Assembly: GCA_017399325.1 (NCBI GenBank)
Contig: JAFQDY010000033.1
Location: forward strand, 1 to 5,839
Direction of reading: 5' to 3'
Length of the DNA: 5,839 nucleotides
Origin: Oscillospiraceae bacterium
GTDB lineage: Bacteria; Bacillota; Clostridia; Oscillospirales; Oscillospiraceae
Positions 1-5,235 of the stretch are shown piece by piece. The position numbers and the translations under genes were made by a program. The notes beneath the pieces are model-generated. The model made no database searches. It was not told the origin of the DNA and saw only the letters and a list, made by a program, of their open reading frames with translations. Every line of letters begins with the position of its first letter. Within the stretch, counting starts at the first letter, position 1.

Positions 1-13
1 AAGGGGGAATAGT

Positions 14-205
14 ATGGACATTTGTTTGGGCGATACACTGGTTATGAAAAAAGAGCATCCTTGCGGGTCGAAACAGTGGAAAGTACTGCGAACCGGCGCG
101 GATTTTCGGTTAAAATGTCTGGGGTGCGGCCATGAAATTATGGTTCCCCGATTTAAGGCGGAAAAAAATATTCGCCAAGTGATCAAAAATATCTCGACAG
201 AATGA
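14..205 (+). CDS. DUF951 domain-containing small protein
   Basis: A complete 63-residue protein matching the DUF951 family, a short conserved Firmicutes family with no established function. Seen in the sequence: a His-Pro-Cys-Gly motif at residues 15-18, a Val-Leu-Arg-Thr-Gly-Ala-Asp stretch at 24-30, and a Lys-Cys-Leu-Gly-Cys-Gly-His block at 34-40. Together these place three cysteines (17, 35, 38) and nearby histidines where a small zinc-ribbon-like or nucleic-acid-binding fold could use them; that role is inference. There is no signal peptide or membrane segment, and the C-terminal third is basic. The start at 14 follows an AAGGGGG ribosome-binding site (1-7) at good spacing, so the gene is complete although its promoter lies outside the window. 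A terminator begins two bases after the stop codon, so it probably ends its transcript and is not co-transcribed with spoIIGA. Family call firm, function unknown. Confidence 0.88.
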   Translation: MDICLGDTLVMKKEHPCGSKQWKVLRTGADFRLKCLGCGHEIMVPRFKAEKNIRQVIKNISTE

Positions 206-207
206 AA

Positions 208-240
208 CGGCAGCCGTGGCAATCGGCTGCCGCTTTTTCT
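208..240 (+). terminator. Rho-independent terminator after the DUF951 gene
   Basis: Perfect 9-bp stem, CGGCAGCCG (208-216) pairing with CGGCTGCCG (224-232), with a 7-nt loop and then CTTTTTCTGTTTT. It starts two bases after the stop codon. This is a classic intrinsic terminator and separates the DUF951 gene from the sporulation operon. Confidence 0.93.
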
Positions 241-337
241 GTTTTGCGCCAGTTGCGGGTAGAATGAAACTGGGCAGTGGTGGAAACTGTAGGGAAATAC
301 CCCGCTGCAAGCGACTTATTTTTCCGGTGACCTGTCC

Positions 338-343
338 TATACT
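338..343 (+). promoter_or_regulatory. Possible -10 element of the spoIIGA promoter
   Basis: TATACT lies about 25 bases upstream of the chosen spoIIGA start, in the AT-richer part of the 233-368 gap. No good -35 sits 16-18 bases upstream (only TTATTT-like sequence near 315-321). In Bacillus subtilis the spoIIGA promoter is also poor in the -35 region and needs phosphorylated Spo0A, so a weak -35 would fit. I found no convincing Spo0A box here, so this is a tentative call. Confidence 0.35.
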
Positions 344-356
344 AAAGCCACAAGGC

Positions 357-364
357 AAGGGGGT
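357..364 (+). promoter_or_regulatory. Ribosome-binding site fixing the spoIIGA start
   Basis: AAGGGGGT ends four bases before the ATG at 369, giving normal spacing. The reading frame stays open upstream to 216, but that start lies inside the preceding terminator stem and has no such site. This decides the start at 369. Confidence 0.75.
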
Positions 365-368
365 GCGG

Positions 369-1130
369 ATGGTGTATCTGGTTTGGGTGACGGTTATGAA
401 TGGGCTTGTAAATTTCCTGCTGCTTCTGTGCGCTGACCGGTTAACAGGACATCTGACCAATTTTTGCCGAACTTTGTTTGCCGCAATTTTTGGCGGATTT
501 TATGCAGGATGCTGTCTGATTCCCGGCTTTTATTTCCTGGGAAATTTCTTTTGGCGATTGGTCGGTTTCGGGTTTATTTCCGTAATTGCCTATGGCCTGA
601 ATACAGGTGCATTTTGTAAAGGACTGACTTTTGCCTTTCTTTCCTTTACACTAAGTGGCGCAATGTCGGCTATCGGCAAGGGCGGCGCAGTGGGTGCGAT
701 CGGAATTGCGGGTATATTGCTGATTTTGTCCTATCTTGGATTCGGGGGTCGAATCGTGGGGACAAGTTATGTGCCTGTGGAACTGACCTTGGGGGAAAAA
801 CGCTTGCAATTAACCGCGTTGCAGGATACAGGCAATACCTTACGCGACCCGATCACCGGAAAACCGGTGTTGGTCGTAAGTGCAGAAGCGGCGCAGAAAC
901 TGACAGGATTGACCTGTGAGCAACTGCGCAATCCGGTGGAATCCATAAGCGCGATTCCGGGGTTGCAATTGATCCCTTACAATAGTGTTGGAAGCAGAGG
1001 ATTTTTGCTGGCGCTCAGATTGCGAAATGTAAAAATAGGAAACTGGCAGGGAAGTTCATTGGTGGCTTTTGCCCCGGAGGGGCTTGGTTCGGAAGGTGTG
1101 TATCAGGCGTTGACAGGAGGAATCGTATGA
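369..1130 (+). CDS. spoIIGA: SpoIIGA, sigma-E processing membrane aspartic protease
   Basis: SpoIIGA cleaves the pro-sequence from pro-sigma-E in the mother cell just after asymmetric septation, in response to the forespore signal SpoIIR; that is family knowledge. The 253-residue protein has the expected two-part layout. The N-terminal half (residues 1-125) holds about five hydrophobic segments, near 2-21, 34-56, 60-78, 83-101 and 104-124. The C-terminal soluble half carries the aspartic-protease signature: Leu-Gln-Asp-Thr-Gly-Asn-Thr-Leu at 151-158, with Asp153 the catalytic residue, followed by Asp-Pro-Ile-Thr-Gly-Lys-Pro-Val. A Pro-Tyr-Asn-Ser-Val-Gly motif at 203-208 and a Val-Ala-Phe-Ala-Pro stretch at 232-236 also fit the family. 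It is shorter than the roughly 309-residue B. subtilis protein but looks complete. The open frame extends upstream to 216, but that part overlaps a terminator and precedes the likely promoter, so I reject it. The stop overlaps the sigE start. Confidence 0.92.
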   Translation: MVYLVWVTVMNGLVNFLLLLCADRLTGHLTNFCRTLFAAIFGGFYAGCCLIPGFYFLGNFFWRLVGFGFISVIAYGLNTGAFCKGLTFAFLSFTLSGAMSAIGKGGAVGAIGIAGILLILSYLGFGGRIVGTSYVPVELTLGEKRLQLTALQDTGNTLRDPITGKPVLVVSAEAAQKLTGLTCEQLRNPVESISAIPGLQLIPYNSVGSRGFLLALRLRNVKIGNWQGSSLVAFAPEGLGSEGVYQALTGGIV

Positions 1131-1837
1131 ACAAAAAATGGCTGGCTTTCTTAACAAAATTCGGACTTGTCCGGGCAGGCGGTGTCTACTATATCGGCGG
1201 CGCAGATGTGCTGCCGCCACCGCTGAAAGGGGAGCAGGAGCAGCAGGCGCTCCTGGGGCTGGAAATGGGCGACGAAAGCGCAAAGCAAAGGCTAATTGAA
1301 CACAATCTTCGGCTGGTGGTGTTCATTTCGCGCCGTTTTGAGAATACCGGCGTGAATCTGGAAGACCTGATCTCTATCGGCACGATCGGACTAATCAAGG
1401 CCATCGCTACATACCGCCGGGATAAAAATATCAAACTTGCTACATACGCCTCCCGTTGCATCGAGAATGAAATTTTGATGCACATCCGGAAAATTTCCGC
1501 CCAGAAAGCGGAAGTATCGCTGGACGAACCCATCAATATGGATTATGACGGAAACGAACTGCTGCTTTCAGATATTCTGGGAACAGAGGAGGATATGATC
1601 TTAAGGCCCTTGGAAGACGATGTTGACTTAAAAGTGCTGCGCCAAGCGGTACAGGAACTGCCTGACAGAGAACGGGAGATCGTGGAAATGCGCTTTGGAC
1701 TTCACGGCAGACAGGAACTGACCCAAAAAGAGGTGGCTCAATATATGGGCATTTCCCAGTCTTATATCTCCCGATTGGAAAAGCGAATTATGCTGAAACT
1801 CAGGAAAGAATTACTCCGCCAGACCAGTTGTGTGTAA
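1127..1837 (+). CDS. sigE: Pro-sigma-E, mother-cell sporulation sigma factor
   Basis: Sigma-E is the first mother-cell-specific RNA polymerase sigma factor of sporulation, made inactive and activated by SpoIIGA. The 236-residue product resembles B. subtilis SigE throughout. Visible are the Tyr-Tyr-Ile-Gly-Gly motif at 21-25 followed by Leu-Pro-Pro-Pro-Leu; region 2 at about 56-125, including Asn-Leu-Arg-Leu-Val-Val (60-65), Glu-Asp-Leu-Ile-Ser-Ile-Gly-Thr-Ile-Gly-Leu-Ile (79-90) and Lys-Leu-Ala-Thr-Tyr-Ala-Ser-Arg-Cys-Ile-Glu-Asn-Glu-Ile (103-116); and a region 4.2 helix-turn-helix at about 199-223 with Gly-Ile-Ser-Gln-Ser-Tyr-Ile-Ser-Arg-Leu-Glu-Lys-Arg. If cleavage falls between the two tyrosines, as in B. 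subtilis, the pro-sequence is 21 residues rather than 27. It remains basic and hydrophobic. AGGAGG (1115-1120) lies six bases before the ATG, and the ATGA overlap with spoIIGA implies coupled translation. No terminator follows. sigG, the usual next gene in B. subtilis and many clostridia, is absent. Confidence 0.96.
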   Translation: MNKKWLAFLTKFGLVRAGGVYYIGGADVLPPPLKGEQEQQALLGLEMGDESAKQRLIEHNLRLVVFISRRFENTGVNLEDLISIGTIGLIKAIATYRRDKNIKLATYASRCIENEILMHIRKISAQKAEVSLDEPINMDYDGNELLLSDILGTEEDMILRPLEDDVDLKVLRQAVQELPDREREIVEMRFGLHGRQELTQKEVAQYMGISQSYISRLEKRIMLKLRKELLRQTSCV

Positions 1838-1844
1838 AATTAAC

Positions 1845-1873
1845 TTGAAAATCCTGCGATCCCGTGCTACAAT
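1845..1873 (+). promoter_or_regulatory. Vegetative (sigma-A type) promoter of rex
   Basis: -35 TTGAAA (1845-1850), a 17-base spacer, and -10 TACAAT (1868-1873) preceded by TGC, giving an extended -10. Transcription should start near 1880, leaving a leader of about 42 nt. The -35 begins only eight bases after the sigE stop codon. Confidence 0.8.
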
Positions 1874-1893
1874 CGATACAGAAACATATCGAT
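1872..1893 (+). promoter_or_regulatory. Inverted repeat over the rex transcription start, candidate operator
   Basis: Two perfect 7-bp arms, ATCGATA (1872-1878) and TATCGAT (1887-1893), separated by 8 bases. The first arm overlaps the end of the -10 box, and the repeat covers the predicted start site, an ideal place for a dimeric repressor. It does not resemble the usual clostridial Rex site (TTGTTAA-N4-TTAACAA), so the bound protein is unknown. It could instead fold as a weak hairpin in the leader RNA. Confidence 0.45.
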
Positions 1894-1905
1894 ATAAATA
1901 TAGCA

Positions 1906-1914
1906 AAAAGGATG
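1906..1914 (+). promoter_or_regulatory. Ribosome-binding site deciding the rex start
   Basis: AAAAGGATG pairs partly with the 16S rRNA tail (AAGGA plus a following G). Aligned to the consensus it ends one base before the in-frame ATG at 1916 but seven bases before the ATG at 1922. The spacing therefore favours 1922. Confidence 0.65.
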
Positions 1915-1921
1915 GATGGTT

Positions 1922-2560
1922 ATGGAGCGCAAGGAAATATCCAAGTCCGTATTGAAGCGTCTGCCCACGTACCTTAACTATTTGAATAGTTTGCCCAAGG
2001 ACGCTGCAACCTATATATCTGCAACGGCATTGGCCAATGCCCTCGGTATGGGCGAGGTGCAGGTGCGTAAGGATCTGGCGCAGGTCTCCGATGGCGGTCG
2101 GCCTAAGATCGGCTACTTGCGGGAACGTTTGATTGAAGATATCAGTCAGTTCTTGGGATACGACAACACCACCGATGCAATTTTGGTAGGCGCAGGCAAA
2201 TTAGGGCAGGCCCTGCTTGGCTACAGCGGCTTTGATGCCTATGGCCTGAATATATTGGCTGCATTTGATGCCAATATTACCAAACCGAAAGAAGTTGACG
2301 GCAAGCCGTTGCTTCCCATGAGCGATCTGAAAGATTTCTGCCGGGAGAACAAAATCCTGATGGGAATTATAACAGTGCCCGCAGCCAGCGCACAGCAGGT
2401 ATGCAATAAGATGATCGATTGCGGCATCAAGGCAATTTGGACATTTGCTCCTGTCCATTTGGATGTGCCCGAAAACATTTTGGTGCAAAATGAAAATATG
2501 GCGACCTCTTTGGCGGTTTTGTCTATGCACTTGCAGGCCCAAATGAAAGATAAGAAATAA
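1922..2560 (+). CDS. rex: Redox-sensing transcriptional repressor Rex
   Basis: Rex is a cytoplasmic homodimeric repressor that senses the NADH/NAD+ ratio. It binds DNA at low NADH and releases fermentation, hydrogenase and respiration genes when NADH rises. The 212-residue product has the family layout: an N-terminal winged helix (about 1-78) with Ile-Ser-Lys-Ser-Val-Leu-Lys-Arg-Leu-Pro-Thr-Tyr at 6-17, a Val-Gln-Val-Arg-Lys-Asp-Leu recognition segment at 46-52 and a Lys-Ile-Gly-Tyr wing at 62-65; then a Rossmann NAD(H)-binding domain with Gly-Ala-Gly-Lys-Leu-Gly at 90-95 and Ala-Ala-Phe-Asp at 113-116, where the Asp ends the second strand; then Thr-Val-Pro-Ala at 151-154, Phe-Ala-Pro-Val at 175-178 and a C-terminal swapped helix at about 190-208. 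Length is normal for Rex. The in-frame ATG two codons upstream (1916) is less likely because it sits too close to the ribosome-binding site. It has its own promoter and a terminator directly downstream, so it can be made as a single-gene transcript. Confidence 0.95.
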   Translation: MERKEISKSVLKRLPTYLNYLNSLPKDAATYISATALANALGMGEVQVRKDLAQVSDGGRPKIGYLRERLIEDISQFLGYDNTTDAILVGAGKLGQALLGYSGFDAYGLNILAAFDANITKPKEVDGKPLLPMSDLKDFCRENKILMGIITVPAASAQQVCNKMIDCGIKAIWTFAPVHLDVPENILVQNENMATSLAVLSMHLQAQMKDKK

Positions 2561-2563
2561 AAA

Positions 2564-2592
2564 ACATCCCGAACCTTTTTGGTTCGGGATGT
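2564..2592. terminator. Bidirectional terminator between convergent rex and glnS
   Basis: Perfect 12-bp stem, ACATCCCGAACC (2564-2575) pairing with GGTTCGGGATGT (2581-2592), around a T5 loop. It sits three bases after the rex stop and five bases beyond the glnS stop. The trailing tract is AACTTTTATTT on the plus strand and TTTTATTTC on the minus strand, so it can serve both genes. Confidence 0.9.
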
Positions 2593-2597
2593 AACTT

Positions 2598-4277
2598 TTA
2601 TTTACCGGGCTTGAAACTGTCTTTCAAACTGACGGAACGGTTAAATACCAAATGTTCGGGGGCAGAATCCTTGGAGTCCGGGCAGAAATAGCCGAGCCGC
2701 ATGAACTGATAAGAGGCAGGTGCTTTTGCATCGCGTAGGCTTGCTTCTACTTTACAACCGGTTAAGATTTCCAGAGAATTGGGATTCAGACAGGAAATGA
2801 AATCTTTGCCTGCGGCATCGGGATCGGCATCGTCGAACAGATTGCTGTACTGCCGGACTTCTGCGTCGCAGCAGGTCTCAGCGTCAACCCAGTGAATGGT
2901 AGCGCCCTTGATCTTCCGGCCGTCGGCAGGGTCGCCGCCGCGGGATTCGGGGTCATAAGTGGCCAACACTTCCGTCACATTGCCGTTTTCGTCGGTAACG
3001 CAGCCGGTGCACTTGATCACATAAGCGCCCTTCAAACGGCACTCCGGACCTTCCGGATACAACCGCTTATACTTGGGAACGGGCTCCTGCAGGAAGTCGT
3101 CCGCTTCGATCCACAGATTTCGTGAGAAGGAGACCTTGCGGGTGCCATCCTCCGGCTTGTTGGGATTGTTTTCGATCTCAAATTCTTCGGATTGACCTTC
3201 GGGATAGTTGGTGATGGTCAGTTTTACAGGCTTAATAACAGCCATAACACGCTGTGCAGTCTCATTCAGATCCTCACGCAGGCAGTGCTCCAAAAATGCG
3301 AACTCAATGGTGTTGGGAGATTTTGCTACGCCAACCCTGTCGCAGAAATTGCGAATGGATGCAGGGGTATAGCCACGACGACGCAGACCGCACAAAGTGG
3401 GCATACGGGGGTCGTCCCAACCGGATACACGGCCCTCTTCCACCAACTGGCGGAGTTTCCGCTTGGAAAGAACTGTGTGGTCGATGCCCAGTCTTGCAAA
3501 TTCGATCTGCCGGGGTGTGTGAGGAACGGATACATTCTCAACGACCCAGTTATACAGAGGTCTGTGGTTTTCAAATTCCAAAGAACAAAGGGAGTGGGTA
3601 ATGCCCTCCAGCGCGTCCTGAATGGGATGAGCAAAGTCATACATGGGGTAAATGCACCACTTATCGCCCTGACGGTGATGGTGCATATGGCGGATCCGGT
3701 AGATGACCGGGTCACGCATATTGAAATTGCCGGAAGCCAGATCGATCTTGGCCCGCAGGGTGTAGCGGTTGTCCTCAAACTCACCGGCCCGCATCCGGGC
3801 AAACAGGTCCAGACTTTCCTCGATGGGACGGTCGCGATAGGGGGAAGTGGCGGGGGTGTTCAGATCGCCCCGGCGTTCTTTAAACTCTTCCGGGGTCAGT
3901 TCGCAGACATAAGCCAGGCCTTTTTTGATCAGTTCAACGGCGTATTCATAGTCTTTTTCGAAGTAATCAGAACCGTAGAAGAACCGATCACCCCAGTCAA
4001 AGCCAAGCCAGCGAATATCTTCCTTGATGGCCTCTACAAACTCCACATCTTCCTTGGTGGGGTTGGTGTCGTCCATACGCAGATTGCACAGACCGTTATA
4101 CTTCTCGGCAGTGCCGAAGTCGATGATCAAAGCCTTGCAGTGGCCGATATGCAGATAGCCATTGGGCTCGGGGGGGAAGCGGGTGTGAACCGTCTGACCG
4201 GCATAGCGGCCGCCCTCTGCAATATCTTCGTCAATAAAGGCGTGGATGAAATTTTTGCTCTCGGTGATTTCAGCCAT
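2598..4277 (-). CDS. glnS: Glutaminyl-tRNA synthetase (GlnRS)
   Basis: GlnRS joins glutamine to tRNA-Gln using ATP in the cytoplasm. The 559-residue product is close to the 554 of the E. coli enzyme and covers its full plan. The class I catalytic core has Pro-Pro-Glu-Pro-Asn-Gly-Tyr-Leu-His-Ile-Gly-His at 35-46, containing the HIGH motif; Arg-Met-Asp-Asp-Thr-Asn-Pro at 67-73; Tyr-Pro-Met-Tyr-Asp-Phe-Ala-His-Pro-Ile-Gln-Asp at 210-221; and a Val-Leu-Ser-Lys-Arg-Lys-Leu KMSKS-type loop at 269-275. The last 200 or so residues match the two anticodon-binding beta-barrels and end in the Phe-Asn-Arg-Ser-Val-Ser-Leu-Lys-Asp-Ser segment. This separates it from GluRS, whose C-terminal part is helical. 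The frame is open to 4340, but the promoter overlaps that extension and a good ribosome-binding site precedes the ATG at 4277, so I start there. It is convergent with rex and divergent from pyrH. Confidence 0.96.
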   Translation of the reverse strand: MAEITESKNFIHAFIDEDIAEGGRYAGQTVHTRFPPEPNGYLHIGHCKALIIDFGTAEKYNGLCNLRMDDTNPTKEDVEFVEAIKEDIRWLGFDWGDRFFYGSDYFEKDYEYAVELIKKGLAYVCELTPEEFKERRGDLNTPATSPYRDRPIEESLDLFARMRAGEFEDNRYTLRAKIDLASGNFNMRDPVIYRIRHMHHHRQGDKWCIYPMYDFAHPIQDALEGITHSLCSLEFENHRPLYNWVVENVSVPHTPRQIEFARLGIDHTVLSKRKLRQLVEEGRVSGWDDPRMPTLCGLRRRGYTPASIRNFCDRVGVAKSPNTIEFAFLEHCLREDLNETAQRVMAVIKPVKLTITNYPEGQSEEFEIENNPNKPEDGTRKVSFSRNLWIEADDFLQEPVPKYKRLYPEGPECRLKGAYVIKCTGCVTDENGNVTEVLATYDPESRGGDPADGRKIKGATIHWVDAETCCDAEVRQYSNLFDDADPDAAGKDFISCLNPNSLEILTGCKVEASLRDAKAPASYQFMRLGYFCPDSKDSAPEHLVFNRSVSLKDSFKPGK

Positions 4278-4285
4278 CTTAAGCA

Positions 4286-4292
4286 TCCTCTC
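4286..4292 (-). promoter_or_regulatory. Ribosome-binding site fixing the glnS start
   Basis: On the minus strand GAGAGGA lies eight bases before the ATG at 4277. The alternative in-frame ATG three codons upstream overlaps this site directly and cannot use it. Confidence 0.75.
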
Positions 4293-4311
4293 TGTTGGAA
4301 AATTTGGAAAT

Positions 4312-4340
4312 ATTATAACCCATTTGCGCTTTTTTTGCAA
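4312..4340 (-). promoter_or_regulatory. Vegetative (sigma-A type) promoter of glnS
   Basis: Read on the minus strand: -35 TTGCAA (4340-4335), a 17-base spacer, and a perfect -10 TATAAT (4317-4312). Transcription should start near 4305, giving a leader of about 28 nt. That leaves no room for a T-box or other riboswitch upstream of glnS. Confidence 0.82.
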
Positions 4341-4378
4341 CTGGAAAGAAGAAAAGAAACGGTATTTTCAGGAATGAT

Positions 4379-4406
4379 TTTTTACAAAATGTAGAAAATG
4401 TAAAAA
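4379..4406. repeat. AT-rich inverted repeat with internal 9-bp direct repeat
   Basis: TTTTTACA (4379-4386) and TGTAAAAA (4399-4406) form 8-bp arms around 12 bases. Overlapping them, AAAATGTAG (4386-4394) is followed at once by AAAATGTAA (4395-4403). The element lies midway between the divergent glnS and pyrH promoters. It could be a regulator site or simply AT-rich sequence with chance symmetry. Confidence 0.4.
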
Positions 4407-4424
4407 TAGGGAAAACAAATCCGT

Positions 4425-4442
4425 AAATTTTAGAAATTTTAG
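4425..4442 (+). repeat. Perfect 9-bp tandem duplication abutting the pyrH -35, possible UP element
   Basis: AAATTTTAG occurs twice back to back (4425-4433 and 4434-4442), ending at the base before the pyrH -35 box. A-tract and T-tract sequence in this place is where the RNA polymerase alpha subunit C-terminal domains contact UP elements. The repeat is certain; the UP-element role is inferred. Confidence 0.55.
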
Positions 4443-4471
4443 TTGTCAATTTGCCTGTCTTATATTAAAAT
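4443..4471 (+). promoter_or_regulatory. Vegetative (sigma-A type) promoter of pyrH-frr
   Basis: -35 TTGTCA (4443-4448), a 17-base spacer, and -10 TAAAAT (4466-4471), each one base from consensus. The expected start near 4478 leaves a leader of about 23 nt that contains the AGGAGGG ribosome-binding site (4487-4493). The leader is too short for a riboswitch or pyrimidine attenuator. Confidence 0.8.
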
Positions 4472-4500
4472 AGAGGAAGATAAGATAGGAGGGATAGGCA

Positions 4501-5232
4501 ATGCCTGAAATCAAATACAAGCGCGTAATGCTGAAAGTCAGCGGAGAGGCGCTTGCCGGTGAGGCCCATCGCGGTCTTGATTTTGATGTGATCAATTCTG
4601 TGTGCGCCGCCATCAAAGAATGTGTGGATATGGGCGTGCAAGTGGGTCTTATGGTTGGCGCGGGCAATTTCTGGCGCGGCGTAAAAGACGGCGCTGATAA
4701 AATGCAGCGTTCCCACGCAGATGATATGGGTATGCTGGGAACAGTGATGAACTCTATCGCTGTTGCTGATGCTTTGGAAAAGCACGGTTTAGACGCAAGA
4801 GTTTTGTCGGCAGTGGAGATGCACAAATTCTGTGAGTACTTCACCCGGGACACCGCAGACCGTTACTTAAACGAAGGCAAAGTGGTGATCTTTGCGGCAG
4901 GCACAGGCAATCCCTACTTCTCCACAGACACAGGCGTTGTGCTTCGCGGTGTGGAGATCGAGGCAGATGCGATCCTGATGGCAAAGAATGTGGACGCGAT
5001 CTATTCTGCCGATCCCAATAAAGACCCCAATGCTGTGCGTTACAGCAAACTGACCTACGATGAGGTCCTTGCCAAGCATCTGAAGGCAACCGACTCCACC
5101 GCTATGACATTGGCGATGGACAACGATATGACCTTGGTTTGCTTCGGCCTTGCAGAGGAAAACAGCATCGTGCGTGTGGTGTGCGGTGAAAATATCGGAA
5201 CAACCGTGAAAACAAGTTTTGAGGAGGATTAA
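4501..5232 (+). CDS. pyrH: UMP kinase (uridylate kinase)
   Basis: PyrH phosphorylates UMP to UDP with ATP, an essential cytoplasmic step of pyrimidine nucleotide synthesis. It is a hexamer of the amino-acid-kinase fold, unlike eukaryotic UMP/CMP kinases. The 243-residue product is normal length. Motifs seen: Leu-Lys-Val-Ser-Gly-Glu-Ala-Leu at 11-18 (phosphate binding); Val-Gly-Ala-Gly-Asn-Phe-Trp-Arg-Gly at 52-60; Ala-Asp-Asp-Met-Gly-Met-Leu-Gly-Thr at 73-81; Gly-Thr-Gly-Asn-Pro-Tyr-Phe-Ser-Thr-Asp-Thr at 134-144 (UMP binding); Leu-Met-Ala-Lys-Asn-Val-Asp at 159-165; and Asp-Ser-Thr-Ala-Met at 198-202. The usual Gly-Gly-Gly-Asn motif reads Gly-Ala-Gly-Asn here (Ala54), a small deviation. A strong ribosome-binding site lies seven bases before the ATG. 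It is co-transcribed with frr three bases downstream. rpsB and tsf are not upstream as in many bacteria. Confidence 0.97.
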   Translation: MPEIKYKRVMLKVSGEALAGEAHRGLDFDVINSVCAAIKECVDMGVQVGLMVGAGNFWRGVKDGADKMQRSHADDMGMLGTVMNSIAVADALEKHGLDARVLSAVEMHKFCEYFTRDTADRYLNEGKVVIFAAGTGNPYFSTDTGVVLRGVEIEADAILMAKNVDAIYSADPNKDPNAVRYSKLTYDEVLAKHLKATDSTAMTLAMDNDMTLVCFGLAEENSIVRVVCGENIGTTVKTSFEED

Positions 5233-5235
5233 ACA

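Noticed and set aside
193..199. A 6-of-7 match to a Spo0A box (minus-strand TGTCGAG)
   Set aside because: It lies inside the end of the DUF951 gene, before a terminator, and about 140 bases from the candidate spoIIGA -10, too far for the usual promoter-proximal Spo0A activation.
266..289. Direct repeat GAAACTG (266-272 and 283-289) upstream of spoIIGA
   Set aside because: Only seven bases, not symmetrical, and not placed sensibly relative to the candidate -10. Probably chance.
216..368. In-frame N-terminal extension of spoIIGA by 51 codons
   Set aside because: It would start inside the stem-loop terminator, has no ribosome-binding site there, and would put non-membrane sequence ahead of the first transmembrane segment expected at the SpoIIGA N-terminus.
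1828..1846. Possible Rex operator just upstream of the rex -35
   Set aside because: Only a TTAAC core and a TTGT are present. Aligned to TTGTTAA-N4-TTAACAA, about half of the positions match and the halves are out of register, so it is no better than chance in AT-rich DNA.
4278..4340. N-terminal extension of glnS by 21 codons
   Set aside because: The predicted -10 and -35 of glnS lie within or at the edge of this stretch, and the ribosome-binding site points to the ATG at 4277.
3192..4394. A 400-codon open frame on the plus strand lying antisense to glnS
   Set aside because: It lies almost wholly opposite a clear GlnRS gene and runs on over the glnS promoter. The translation has no recognisable domain, and I see no ribosome-binding site for it. 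It is most easily explained as a codon-bias shadow.
4425..4439. CodY-box-like sequence upstream of pyrH
   Set aside because: It matches the AATTTTCWGAAAATT consensus at about 10 of 15 positions but lacks the central CWG. The exact 9-bp tandem repeat explains the sequence better.
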